A DNA stretch of 64,000 bases from Acidisarcina polymorpha (GCF_003330725.1 NZ_CP030840.1:2976001-3040000), one strand, 5' to 3'; shown: positions 48,360 to 57,291, counted from the stretch's first letter. Notes: generated by a model from the sequence alone, not told the origin. Program-made: numbers and translations.

Positions 48360-49039
48360 ATGCTGAATGGCCACTCCGCCCCGCACATCGCGAACATAGT
48401 TGTACATGTTGCCGCTGGGGTGACTGTGATTGTCGGCGGAACCGTGGCAATCGTGAGCAGGAAGGGTGGAAGTATCCACGTCAGGGCTGGTTGGATTTTC
48501 ATATCCGCCTACGTCACCATCGCGCTCACTGCAGTGATCGGGGTTGTAGTCTTTGAATTCCGGTCATTTCTAGCCATCGCAACAATCGCAAGTTCCTACG
48601 AGGTATTTGCCGGCTATCGCTCTCTGCGTCTTCGAGGGCGTCGCCCCCTGCCTGGCGATCTAGTGCTGAGCGTAGTTGCCCTGCTAGCTCCCTTGGCTTT
48701 TGTCATCGCTATCCGTGCATTACACAAGCCTTGGTCTCCCGCACTCACTTGGTCGGTCCTGGGAGGGCTCATGGCCCTGGCTGCATACGATCTCGCCCGT
48801 GCCATTCTGCCGCAATCCTGGCTTCGTCGGTTTGGCTGCAGGAGCATCTTTATAAAATGATGGCCGCCTTCATCGCAGCCGCAGCAACAGGAGCAGCGAC
48901 AATCTTTCCCCGCTGGGCGCCACGGTCTGCGCTCGTTCCGGTGATCGCTGGAGAAGTCTTGACGATATATTTCCTGTTTGCCTACAAGCCATCAAAGGTG
49001 CGCAATGAAGCTTCTTCATCACCGGTCATTCCAAGGTGA
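48360..49039 (+). pseudogene. Multi-pass membrane protein (DUF2306-like), one frameshift
   Basis: The first frame (from ATG 48360) has helices IANIVVHVAAGVTVIVGGTV, GWIFISAYVTIALTAVIGVV, LVLSVVALLAPLAFVI and ALTWSVLGGLMALAAY. Near 48830, SWLRRF must shift by one base to VWLQEHLYKMMAAFIAAAA, with a final pair of helices (SALVPVIAGEVLTIYFLFAY). HLYKMMAAFIAAAxxGAATI is a recurrent ending of this membrane family. No clear ribosome site precedes the start. Role unknown. It faces the HxlR gene. Confidence 0.55.
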
Positions 49040-49140
49040 TCATTTCCCGTTCAGTACGACAGACGTTACGTGCCTGCGAATAGAGCCGACAGCGGCAGCA
49101 TCGTTTCCCGCAGGAAGAGTGAACAACTTCTCAGCAAGGA

Positions 49141-49476
49141 TCAGGTAGAGGGTTCTCGTTTCAAATGTTCTCTGCCCCACGAACAGAGAACGTCCAATAC
49201 TGGGACCAGCGTCCGTCCGTACGGCGTTAGCGAGTACCAAACTCGCAGAGGCATGCCTCGCTCCTGGTGACGTACCAGAATCCCAGCCCCTGTCATATCT
49301 CGCAGATGACGGAGAAGCATCCTCTCTGTGATTTCAGGAATACTCTTCCGCAATTCGTTCGTCCTCATCGGCCCGTCCAACAACCGCCAGAGGATGGTGC
49401 ACTTCCATCGTCCGTCGATGACGCTGAGCGCCGCATCGACGGGGCATGGTGAGATCTCCTTCTTTGAGACGCCCAT
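49141..49476 (-). CDS. HxlR family transcriptional regulator
   Basis: A 111-residue winged-helix regulator with GGAG upstream of ATG 49476. The N-terminal CPVDAALSVIDGRWKCTILW matches the HxlR signature, including the redox-capable Cys of CPV. A DNA-binding helix (MRTNELRKSIPEITERMLLRHL) and the wing (RVWYSLTPYGRTLVPVL) follow. HxlR proteins sense aldehydes or oxidants and usually control the divergent neighbour. Here that is the DUF1772 membrane protein, 94 bases away. Confidence 0.9.
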   Translation of the reverse strand: MGVSKKEISPCPVDAALSVIDGRWKCTILWRLLDGPMRTNELRKSIPEITERMLLRHLRDMTGAGILVRHQERGMPLRVWYSLTPYGRTLVPVLDVLCSWGREHLKREPST

Positions 49477-49570
49477 AGACTGCTCCGGCTGACAACTTTG
49501 TCAGTGCTACTTTTTGCATCAGTGCTCCATTCGAGAGCGTCTTTAGCGAGGAGTCAATAGGAGCCCCTCT

Positions 49571-50002
49571 ATGCATGCGTTCAACATGGCGACCCTCTTC
49601 GTCATTCTTACCCTGCTAGGCGTCGAGTTTTCTGTATCTGCCTTCATCAACGCTGCCGTGTCGCGGCTTGAACCCGAGTGGCAATTGAAGATGCTAAGCC
49701 GTTTTGCTCTCGTGCTTGGAAAGGTGATGCCGGTCTGGTACTCGGCCTCTACCTTGCTTCTCAGTGTCGAGACCTGGCTTTGTTGGCGCACGCCGGGGCA
49801 TTCCATCCTGCTTGCGGCGGATGCGATCATGGTTCTCATTGCGTTGGCCTCGATCTTTCTCCTGGTCCCGCTCGCCCGTCGTGTGGCGGAGGGTGCTGCG
49901 GACTGGCAGCGGATCAATCGAATCTGGGACCAGAGAAATCGAGTGCGCATAGCCGCTCTGGCTAGCGCAGCGATCCTGCTCGCAGACGTAGTCGTCCGCT
50001 GA
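49571..50002 (+). CDS. DUF1772-like membrane protein
   Basis: A 143-residue protein with four predicted helices (MATLFVILTLLGVEFSVSAF, LLLSVETWLC, ILLAADAIMVLIALASIFLL, RVRIAALASAAILLADVVV). A segment WQRINRIWDQRNRVRIA before the last helix is typical of the anthrone-oxygenase-like DUF1772 group. AGGAG precedes the ATG. It is divergent from HxlR, which probably regulates it. Function unknown, possibly involved in quinone or aldehyde handling. Confidence 0.7.
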   Translation: MHAFNMATLFVILTLLGVEFSVSAFINAAVSRLEPEWQLKMLSRFALVLGKVMPVWYSASTLLLSVETWLCWRTPGHSILLAADAIMVLIALASIFLLVPLARRVAEGAADWQRINRIWDQRNRVRIAALASAAILLADVVVR

Positions 50003-50041
50003 GGGGTGCTCGACCCAGATCAGTACCGGGAAACGTTAGGA

Positions 50042-50109
50042 CCCTATCGGGGCTGCCCCGAGGAGAAACTCGGAGCCCCAGCATTGCCGGTGGGGCAGTC
50101 CCGATAGGG
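50042..50109. repeat. Large imperfect hairpin at the outer edge of an IS91 remnant
   Basis: Arms of 18 bases, 50042-50059 and 50092-50109, pair at 17 positions (CCCTATCGGG-GCTGCCCC against its complement). Inside lies a second hairpin CCGAG / CTCGG (50058-50062 with 50069-50073). It sits about 270-340 bases beyond the transposase stop of the IS91 remnant, where the replication-origin end of such elements would lie. It could instead be a terminator for the DUF1772 gene. Confidence 0.5.
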
Positions 50110-50381
50110 CCGTTTGAAGTGAGCCGTTGGCGTTTGCGGTGGACGCGGTGATCTGCCTATGGGATTTCAATGGGCGCCAGATAGCTTGTCAGGAAGCTAG
50201 CGGCGCGGAGAGTGACGGTGCGGCGGCGCGGATGCCGGCTCCAGAGTGAAAGGCGGGCTTGTTCTGCATCGTCGGAGGCGCGTCATGAGGGCTGGCATCG
50301 GGATTCGAACGCACTTTTGCGTTGCGTGCTGGTGCACGACGTCGGGATGGGTGAATAGGGGCCGGACGAGCGTTGAGGCGC

Positions 50382-51185
50382 TCAAGAGCTGTCATCGGCG
50401 CTCCTCCTTGGCGGGGACGTAGTCCGGCTTGCACGGAAGTGAAGCTGGCCGCGGGTTAGCCATTCAACGACCAGCATGATGCCGGAGCAGGCTGGACAGC
50501 GCAAGCTGAGTGGCTCGGGCCGATCGACGCAGCCCTCCATGCCGAGCAGAGCGCGGCAGCGTTCGAGCGCTACTCCGTTTGCGGTTGGCAAAGAGTCCGA
50601 AGTGTCGGATGCGAACCAGACCGCCGGGCAGCACGTGAAGCAGGAATCGGCGCAGCAACTCATGGGCGGAAACGGTCATGACCTTCTGCTTGCCGCCGTG
50701 GGCATAGTCTCGCCAGCAGAATGAGACGCGATCGCTCTCAAAGGCCACGAGACGATGGTTGGAGATGGCGACGCGGTGGGTATAGCGGGCCAAGTAGTTG
50801 AGAACATGTTCGGGGCCACCGAAGGGTGGCTTCGCGTAGACCACCCAGTCCTTCTGGCCGAGTTCGGAGAGGAAGTGGCTGAATGCGCCAGGCAAGGCAA
50901 GTTGCTGCAGCGAGCCATGCAACTGGAGCCTGTTGTGTTCGAACAGTTCACCAAGCCCCGCCCTGAACTTGCGGCGGAAGCTGCGGCTAAGTGCCTTGAC
51001 GGGCAGGAAGAAGCGTGGCGAAGAATCGATCCATCTGGAACCATCGAGAGCCAGGCAGCCGGCGGGAACGATGTAGTGGACATGGGGATGATGCTCAAGG
51101 TTCTGCCCCCAGGTATGGAGCACGCCGAGGAATCCGATGTCGGCTCCCAGGTGTTTCGGATCGCGAGCCAGTTCGAGCATATTTA
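50382..51185 (-). pseudogene. IS91 family transposase, truncated and frameshifted
   Basis: The frame starts within ARDPKHLGADIGFLGVLHTW and continues through the HUH motif HHPHVHYIVPAG, KDWVVYAKPPFGGPEHVLNY and LARYTHRVAISNHRLVAF to LVRIRHFGLFANRKRSSA. A shift near 50565 leads to RCPACSGIMLVVEWLTRGQLH and the stop at 50382. The first third of the protein (zinc domain) is missing: at about 51185 the sequence passes into a YdeI-like gene. It differs from the two intact elements at 53.6 and 60.9 kb and is an older insertion. Confidence 0.75.
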
Positions 51186-51614
51186 TAAAATCTGGCTCAG
51201 GCAAGCCCTCAGTGACCTGGGCCGATTGTGTCGTCGAAGCAATCCGCTATGGGTGGATCGATGGCCAGAAGAAAGCCCTTGACGAAAGTTCATTTTTGCA
51301 GAGGTTATCGCCACGCAACCCCGGATCCAACTGGTCCAGCAAGAATCGCGAGCATGCAAAGAAGCTGATGCAAGAGGGGCGCATGGCCCCAGCGGGCCTG
51401 GCGCATGTTGAAGCGGCCCAAAAAGACGGGCGCTGGGAGAAGGCTTACGCCGGCTCACAAGCTCCCAAGGGCAAAGAAATTCTTTGTCACCCTGAACAGG
51501 CAAAATCTGTTCTCGATTTATTACCGGCTTCATTCTGCCAAAAAGCCGGAAACGCGGGCAAAACGCATGACCCAAATTCTGTCCATGTTGGACAACGAGA
51601 CGAAACTGCACTGA
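51186..51614 (+). pseudogene. YdeI/OmpD-associated family protein, truncated at N-terminus and frameshifted
   Basis: Immediately at the IS91 boundary the frame reads SGSGKPSVTWADCVVEAIRY then GWIDGQKKALDESSFLQR, SPRNPGSNWSSKNREHAKKL and GRMAPAGLAHVEAAQKDGRW. These are the conserved helices of YdeI-like proteins. Near 51470 the frame moves by one base into FFVTLNRQNLFSIYYRLHSA and KKPETRAKRMTQILSML, the family C-terminus. The N-terminal 30-40 residues are replaced by the transposase remnant. Confidence 0.7.
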
Positions 51615-51862
51615 AATCGTTTACGCTGAGATCCCTCTGATTTCCTCGCAGACGAGAAGAGCGTTTCCCGGTATCAATCGGGTCGACAACGGATGAACCG
51701 AGGTTGATGAGTGTGTTAGCCACTTATCGTCAGCTGAGGGCTCCTGGTATGCTGCCCGGCGGGAGGGGCTTGATGCGCTCCGGGGTTGCCGTACGACCAA
51801 CGCTTGCCATCTCAAGAGCAGCTCGGTGAAACCGTATGTCCTGGTTTGCTGTCTAAGTAGCC

Positions 51863-52503
51863 ATGCGTATTCCGATCATCATCCTCCTCGGCGTGCTCGT
51901 GCTCTCCTCTATCCATGTTCGCTCGCAAACACCTCCCCAGTCGCCGCCTTCCGTTCACCAGATATTCGTCGAAGACCAGACGGACCAGCCCACCCATACG
52001 CCTCGAATCGATCCTTCTCCGGAACTTCTCCAAGCGTTCGATGACCGCGCGGCAGCGCGTCGTGCCGTGTTGCACCCATGCTCTCCCGCGGTGAAATAAC
52101 GACGGGCAGTGATCTTTACGAAGGGGCGTTTGTATTCCAACACGGGGAGACCGCCCCCGACTACCTGCTCGCGCATGTACTCGCATTGGACGCCTTGACC
52201 AAGGGCTTTGTTCGCGCAAAATGGCTTTCCGCAGCAACGCTCGACCGTTATCTCCAACTCATCGGGCAGCCTCAGGTTTTCGGCACCCAATATCCGTTCG
52301 ACCCTAAGCTCCCGCACCCGATAACGAATGGCGGCCGCTTTAGTGGACGGACGCGATCGCCCTTTGACGATTCGTTTCTGCCGACCTACCTTCGTAGCGA
52401 CTTCTGCGTTCCTGACCTTGAGCAGCAGAAGAAGAATCTACAAACCCTCAACTCCGGAAGCTATCCGCGCGCGACGATGACGCTCCCCGGCTGCGAGCGT
52501 TGA
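51863..52503 (+). pseudogene. Secreted hypothetical protein, one frameshift
   Basis: The first frame has a signal peptide (MRIPIIILLGVLVLSSIHVRSQ) and a proline-rich linker, then IDPSPELLQAFDDRAAARRA. Around 52075 the frame shifts to MLSRGEITTGSDLYEGAFVF then QHGETAPDYLLAHVLALDAL and AATLDRYLQLIGQPQVFGTQ, ending at 52503. The second half is well conserved in style (QHG, LAH, QPQVFGTQ). I cannot name the family with certainty. The order of pieces implies one gene. Confidence 0.5.
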
Positions 52504-52536
52504 GCCAGAACGCGGTACAAGGTTAGGGAGGACGTC

Positions 52537-53454
52537 ATGAGTCGTCTAATAGCTTTCTTTGGTCTGCTGGCATTGGCTGTAACGAGCGCACGTACTATCA
52601 CGGCGCAGGCAACGACATAGCCTTGTAAAACCACTGTCACCGGAACGCTTGATGTGCTTCCGTTAGAGAGCAAGGTGTACGGCGATAAGCGTCTTCTGCG
52701 GGTTTGGCTGCCCGATGGCTATTCTGTTGCTACCGCTTCCTCGAAGCGATATCCAGTGCTCTACCTTTTTGACGGACAATTTCTTTTTAACCGCTGCACC
52801 TCTCAGCCGTTCCCAGATGAGTTGCACATCGACGAAACCCTGACGCAGTTGATCGCCAAGAAGGCAGTGCAGCCGCTCATCGTGGTTGGAATCGATAACT
52901 CAGGCCCGGGCCGGCGCGAGGATGAATACTCTAGGTATGGTGCGATGCCGGACGCACCGCAGAGGCTGTCAGCGTTTATGACGAGAGAAGTCTTGCCTCT
53001 CATCGATGGGCGTTACAGGACTATTGCAGATCGCACTCATCGGGGCGTGGGTCCCTCATCGCTCGGTTCGCTGGCCGCATTGAGTCTTCTGCTGGACCAG
53101 CCGGATACATTCGGCTTGGGTTGGCTTGAAAGCACTTCGTTACAAAATGGAAATGGCAGGGTGCTCCAAGAAACCTCAACAATAGTCCAAGTGCCGTTTC
53201 GCGTCGCCATTGGAGTAGGCACGACGGAGGTACCGACTGCAGAAGCTGCCGCGCATGGCTTTCCTGATTTCGATGCAGCCTTAGTGGCGATGAGCCGGAC
53301 GCTTGCAGAGAACATAAAGAAAAGCTTAATGAAGCATCCGGAGGTCAGGTTCACAATCGAGCCGGGAGGTCAGCATCAGTTCAGGTATTGGGGAGAGCGT
53401 TTTGGTCCCGCGGTGACGTTCCTCTTCCCCCTGGAGTCAGTCGCGTCGAAGTAA
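52537..53454 (+). pseudogene. Esterase_D/enterochelin-esterase-like alpha/beta hydrolase with in-frame TAG
   Basis: ATG 52537 has GGGAGGA upstream and begins a signal peptide (LIAFFGLLALAVTSARTITA). A TAG at 52618-52620 follows QATT, in the same frame as the rest. The body has RVWLPDGYSVATASSKRYPV, LYLFDGQFLFN and IVVGIDNSGPGRREDEYSRY, typical of the esterase-D group. The nucleophile elbow reads GVGPSSLGSLAAL, where relatives have GSSLGG. The stop looks like a CAG-to-TAG change. A short form starting downstream would lack its signal peptide. Confidence 0.65.
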
Positions 53455-53901
53455 CCGAATAACTCCCACATGCCATCGCTTTTCCTTGTTCAGATTATTC
53501 GTCTTCGTTGTGCCTCTTGAGGCATGCAAACCGCCAAGTCACGCGCCGCATTTACTGCCGAGAAGTCCTAGGGCTGTATCTGGACCGCACGTTTGAGATG
53601 GCTGGACCTAGAACAGTCCTGTTGGGGTGCGGTTCGGATACAGCGACTTGAAGGAAGCCGCTTTGTCCGGGGCCTCTGGTCTATGGGAGTTGGATAGGCT
53701 TGAGGCGCTTGTGGCAGGGATGAACCTGGTGGTCCTGGTGTTTTGGAAGCTCTTGAGGTGGGAGTGGATGGCCACCGAAGAGAGTCGGACGGTGAGTGCA
53801 TCTGTCTGTTGTCCTCGAAGAGTGTCCTTGAGTGTTCGTTGTGGCGTAGGACAGGCAGGGATGGTGAGGCACCAAGCCGATTCGAGGATGAGGTTGGAGG
53901 T

Positions 53902-55068
53902 TCATGCGGCTTGCCTGCGCGGGAGCGGTGGAGGGCGAACCATCAGTTGAGCCAAGGTGAGCCGTTCGACGACGTGCATGATTGCGCCGCAGTGTGGACA
54001 CTTCGGAAGAGCGGTGGATCGTGCAGGTTCTTGAGGGGCATGCGCTGGCAGTCCTGATGAGCGCTCGAGCAGGCTGAAGCAGAGCGGCAGCAACGTAGCA
54101 CGTTGTCGGTTCGCAAGGAAGCCGAAGTTGCGGATGCGGACGAAGCCGCGAGGCAGCAGGTGCAACAGGAAGCGACGCAGAAACTCGTCTACAGGAAGGC
54201 TCATGACTCGCTTCCTGTTGTTGTGCGCGGAGTCTCTCCAGCGGAAGCTGACCTGGCCATCGGATAGAGCGACCAGTCTGCTGTTGGAGATGCCGACGCG
54301 ATGGGTGTAAGCGCCGAGATAGCGCAGGGCATGTTCCGGTCCGCCGAAGGGACGCTTGGAGTAGACGACCCAGTCGTGACGAAACAGGATTCTGAGCCTG
54401 GCGGCGAAGCTGCGTGGCTGGGCAAGCGATGCGAGTTGGCCGTGGAACTCGAGCTTGCCTTCTTGGAATGCGGCCTTCAGGCCGGCGACGAACTTGCCTC
54501 GGAAGACACGCCCGAGCACCTTGACTGGCAGGAAGAAGGATCGTTGGGAGGAGACCCAACCGGCGTGATCCGGTGCGAGACCGCCGGCGGCGATGACGCA
54601 GTGGACATGCGGATGATGCTGCAATCTTTGGTCCCAAGTGTGCAGCACGCTGAAGAAGCCGATCTCGGCTCCAAGGTGTCGCGGATCGCGAGCGACCTCC
54701 AGCAGCGTGGCGGCACTGGCGCGAAACAGCAGTCCATAGATCAACCGCTTGTTCTGGAGTGCGAGTGGTGCCAGTTCGCGCGGCATCGTGAACACGGCAT
54801 GGACGTAGCGCGTGGGCAGCAGCTCGCGTTCGCGCTGCTGGAGCCAGCGGATGCGGGCGTTGCCCTGGCACCTGGGGCAGTGTCGGTTCCGGCACGAGTT
54901 GTAGGAGATGGCCGTGTGCCCGCAGCCGGAGCACTGGTCGCGATGGCCCCCGAGAGCGGCAGTGCGGCACCGGGTGATCGCGGTCAGCACCTTCTCATGC
55001 TGGCCGTTGATCCACCTGCGGCTGCGTTCGACGAAGCCCTGCCCAGCGTAGCGAACGATGTCGGCCAT
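53902..55068 (-). CDS. IS91 family HUH transposase (left copy)
   Basis: A 388-residue protein starting at ATG 55068 (MADIVRYAGQGF). The N-terminal zinc-binding domain holds Cys46, Cys49, Cys59, Cys64 and Cys67 (CSGCGH, CRNRHCPRCQ). The HUH motif is HPHVH at 152-156. KRPFGGPEHALRYLGAYTHR holds the candidate catalytic tyrosine. These enzymes nick and join single-stranded DNA in rolling-circle transposition. The gene starts 17 bases after the recombinase stop, so the two are co-transcribed. A longer open frame extending upstream is only the antisense-free overlap with the recombinase and is not used. Confidence 0.9.
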   Translation of the reverse strand: MADIVRYAGQGFVERSRRWINGQHEKVLTAITRCRTAALGGHRDQCSGCGHTAISYNSCRNRHCPRCQGNARIRWLQQRERELLPTRYVHAVFTMPRELAPLALQNKRLIYGLLFRASAATLLEVARDPRHLGAEIGFFSVLHTWDQRLQHHPHVHCVIAAGGLAPDHAGWVSSQRSFFLPVKVLGRVFRGKFVAGLKAAFQEGKLEFHGQLASLAQPRSFAARLRILFRHDWVVYSKRPFGGPEHALRYLGAYTHRVGISNSRLVALSDGQVSFRWRDSAHNNRKRVMSLPVDEFLRRFLLHLLPRGFVRIRNFGFLANRQRATLLPLCFSLLERSSGLPAHAPQEPARSTALPKCPHCGAIMHVVERLTLAQLMVRPPPLPRRQAA

Positions 55069-55085
55069 CTCCACAGAGGAGCGGC

Positions 55086-55970
55086 TCAGGCGCTTCGTAA
55101 GGCTTCTCCTGGTGTTCCAAGCTGAAGGGTGTCGAGCGGGCTGGAGGTTGCACTCAGATGCTTGCTGGAGAGGTGAAGATAGATCGTGGTCTCTTCGAGA
55201 TCGCGATGACCGAGCAGGACCTGGATCGTGCGTAGGTCGGCTCCAGCTTCGAGCAGGTGCGTCGCAAAGCAGTGACGCAGGGTATGCGGATGGATGTGCT
55301 TGTGCTCCAAACCGGCGCGGAGCGCGGCCTGCTGGCACGCTGTCCACAGCACCTTGGTGGTAACCGGCCGGCTCGACGTATGCCACCGGTTGCCGGGAAA
55401 CAGCCACTCGCTCGGCTTGTGCCGAAGTCCGCGCCAGTAGGTGCGCAGCGCTTCGAGCAGCGCCGGGCTCAGCATCACGTCGCGGTCCTTGCGTCCCTTG
55501 CCGCCGCGGATGTGCACCACCATCCGCCGGCTGTCGATGTCGGTCACCTTCAGCCGAGCCACCTCTGCCCGTCGCGCTCCTGTGGCATAGAGCGTCATGA
55601 CTAGAATGCGTTGGAACGGGGTCTCGGTCGCATCGATCAGGCGAGCCACTTCCTGCTGGCTGAGGATCTCCGGAAGATGCAGCACCTTCTTCGGATAGGG
55701 CGTCTCGGCGGCGCTCCAACCGCGCTTCAGTACCTGGATGTAGAGGAAGCGCAACGCAGCCAGCCGTTGCGTGACCGTGTTGGGAGCCAGCTTCCAGGTA
55801 CGGAACATGGCTGCCTGATACTCCCGGATGTGATCCAGGCCGAGCTGATCGGGTGGACGGTGAAAGTGCCGCGAGTAGTGCTCGACGGTGCGGATGTAAG
55901 CGCGAATCGTGGACGGAGCGTAGTTGCGGCGCTCCAACTCTTCCAGCATGATCTGACGTAGATGGGTCAC
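55086..55970 (-). CDS. Tyrosine recombinase of the IS91-like element (left copy)
   Basis: A 294-residue XerD-like protein, GTG start at 55970 with AAGGAGG upstream. The N-terminal SAM-like domain is about residues 1-90. Catalytic residues are all present: Arg133 (TGARRAEV), His229 and Arg232 (HTLRHCFATH), His255 (LLGHRDLEE) and Tyr264 (TTIYLHLS). An accessory recombinase upstream of the transposase is known in a subset of IS91 elements. Its role in their movement is unclear, perhaps resolution of circular intermediates. Confidence 0.9.
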   Translation of the reverse strand: MTHLRQIMLEELERRNYAPSTIRAYIRTVEHYSRHFHRPPDQLGLDHIREYQAAMFRTWKLAPNTVTQRLAALRFLYIQVLKRGWSAAETPYPKKVLHLPEILSQQEVARLIDATETPFQRILVMTLYATGARRAEVARLKVTDIDSRRMVVHIRGGKGRKDRDVMLSPALLEALRTYWRGLRHKPSEWLFPGNRWHTSSRPVTTKVLWTACQQAALRAGLEHKHIHPHTLRHCFATHLLEAGADLRTIQVLLGHRDLEETTIYLHLSSKHLSATSSPLDTLQLGTPGEALRSA

Positions 55971-56070
55971 AGAAATTCCTCCTTCTCTGCGACAAACGCT
56001 AGATCATCACCCCAACTGCTGGCCCAGCGCACGCGAATGCGTCCGCCGCACAGCGGCTTAGTTCAAGTCG

Positions 56071-56101
56071 GCTTCTCGTCAGCGCTTTGCCGACGAGAAG
56101 C
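56071..56101. repeat. 10-bp inverted repeat abutting the left IS91 copy
   Basis: GCTTCTCGTC (56071-56080) and GACGAGAAGC (56092-56101) form a perfect stem with an 11-base loop, starting at the first base outside the element. It lies just past the stop of the DUF1330-like gene and may be its terminator, used by the element as a landing place. Confidence 0.5.
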
Positions 56102-56115
56102 AGTTGCACATTCGA

Positions 56116-56538
56116 TCACGCCTCCGGCTGGAATGTTGCGATGAATTCCCAGGCTTTGAGTGCGGCTTTACGGTGTGGTTCAGCTTTTTCAAAGTAGAGG
56201 GAGCTCTCGGTGATCTTTCGAAGGGCAGAGAAGTTTGCGTAGCGGACGACCGCTACTGCATCCCATTTCGGTTCGGCTGGTCCTAGGATCGTCGCAGCTA
56301 CGGATCCAACGTACACGACCTCGATCCCTTCTATGCCGAGTTCCTGAGCAACATGGTTGAATGCAGGAGCGTACCGCTGAATGTAGGCTTCCATGCCGGA
56401 ACATGGCTTCTCACTGGGATCGTCATACTGCGCTTCTCGGAAGAATTCCACGAGGTTGATCATGGTTACTGGTGTTCCGCTCGGGATCTTAGCTTCTGCG
56501 GCAAGGACGTTCTTGAGATCGAGTTTTAATGATGGCAT
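56116..56538 (-). CDS. DUF1330-like small protein (dimeric alpha/beta-barrel fold)
   Basis: A 140-residue protein with AGGAGC before ATG 56538. The pattern PVTMINLVEFFREAQYDD, then AYIQRYAPAFNHVAQELGIE, VVYVGSVAATILGP and KWDAVAVVRYANFSAL matches DUF1330-type ferredoxin-like barrels. That family has no established reaction; relatives include monooxygenase-like and heme-handling proteins. It is 12 bases from the alpha/beta hydrolase and surely co-transcribed with it. Confidence 0.7.
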   Translation of the reverse strand: MPSLKLDLKNVLAAEAKIPSGTPVTMINLVEFFREAQYDDPSEKPCSGMEAYIQRYAPAFNHVAQELGIEGIEVVYVGSVAATILGPAEPKWDAVAVVRYANFSALRKITESSLYFEKAEPHRKAALKAWEFIATFQPEA

Positions 56539-56550
56539 TGATAGGCTCCT

Positions 56551-57291
56551 TTAATTCGACAACTGCTTATTAGCTGATTTCCAATGAGCTTCCAAGGCTT
56601 CAGCCACCTGTACACTCCGCTCCACGATGGGCCAGTGACCTGCATCGAGTCTCACCTCACGGTCGGCGCCGGCGTTCGATGCCAATTCGTCGGCGTACTC
56701 AGCGGGGCACGCTGTATCCTGCGCACCCCAAAAGACCAAGCCCGGTGAGCGCAGCTTTGAGAGATCTGGTTGCCATTCCTTTCCAACCTGAAGCGCTGAG
56801 CGATAAAGATGGAGAATGCACTCCCCCATCGTCTGGTCGATGTGACTGACGGCCTCCTCTGCAGAGTCGATTGGCAGCCCTGCTTCTACCATGAGCGCGG
56901 CTACGCTTGCAGGGTCGAGTTCTTTGAACCACTTTTCTCCCTCCCCAGACGTTTGCCATATTTTTGCGAGAGGATGCCACTCGTATTTCGCGCTGACCGG
57001 GCCACTGCCTGCCGCCCAGGAACGAATTAGGTCGGGTCGGCGCGTGGCCACGCGCATCGTCAAGATGCAACCCCAGTCGTGACCGACAAGGTCGACTGGC
57101 TCGCCGATCTCTTCCAGTTGGCGAATGATCCAATTCGCGTATTCTTCCTTTGTAGCTGTGAAATTTGTAGGGAGGGGCGCGTTGAAGCCTGGGAGAGCCA
57201 ACGCAACAACGTCCTGTCGCGATAGATGCTTGCGGAGCGGATCCCACACCCGAAAGGTGTCGGGTACTCCATGGACGAATACAGCTGGCAT
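56551..57291 (-). CDS. Alpha/beta hydrolase (epoxide hydrolase / dehalogenase-like)
   Basis: A 246-residue enzyme from ATG 57291, with GAGGAG seven bases upstream. It opens MPAVFVHGVPDTFRVWDPL (oxyanion HGVP). The nucleophile is Asp in VDLVGHDWGCILTM. The acid lies in VFWGAQDTACP, and the base His in RLDAGHWPIVE. The Asp elbow places it with epoxide hydrolases and haloalkane dehalogenases. It is divergent from a TetR gene and leads a two-gene transcript with the DUF1330-like protein. The detoxification role is inferred from the family. Confidence 0.85.
   Translation of the reverse strand: MPAVFVHGVPDTFRVWDPLRKHLSRQDVVALALPGFNAPLPTNFTATKEEYANWIIRQLEEIGEPVDLVGHDWGCILTMRVATRRPDLIRSWAAGSGPVSAKYEWHPLAKIWQTSGEGEKWFKELDPASVAALMVEAGLPIDSAEEAVSHIDQTMGECILHLYRSALQVGKEWQPDLSKLRSPGLVFWGAQDTACPAEYADELASNAGADREVRLDAGHWPIVERSVQVAEALEAHWKSANKQLSN

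Larger units (their letters stand above)
53558..56070 (-). mobile_element. IS91-like element, left copy (2,513 bp, inverted relative to right copy)
   Basis: Positions mirror those of the right copy exactly (each pair of coordinates sums to 116,960), and all reading frames are identical. The shared sequence ends at 53558 (CCGAGAAGTCC, transposase side) and 56070 (AGTTCAAGTCG, recombinase side); beyond these the two copies diverge. It contains a tyrosine recombinase and an HUH transposase gene on the minus strand. About 340 bases beyond the transposase are non-coding, as expected for an origin end. CAAG/CTTG at the recombinase end resembles the tetranucleotide target of IS91 elements, so exact ends could be a few bases inside. 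Confidence 0.9.

Noticed and set aside
50042-50109. Integron attC site
   Set aside because: The core-site pattern RYYYAAC...GTTRRRY is absent, and no integron integrase or cassette array is nearby.
1777-52620. Stop codon recoding as an explanation for in-frame TAG and TGA
   Set aside because: Both TAG and TGA are involved, and intact genes end normally with all three stops. Several of the same genes also have frameshifts, so decay is simpler.
53902-55995. A 697-codon open frame covering the transposase and the recombinase region
   Set aside because: Its first 309 codons run in another frame over the recombinase and give no known protein. The transposase begins at ATG 55068. The same applies to the right copy at 60965-63058.
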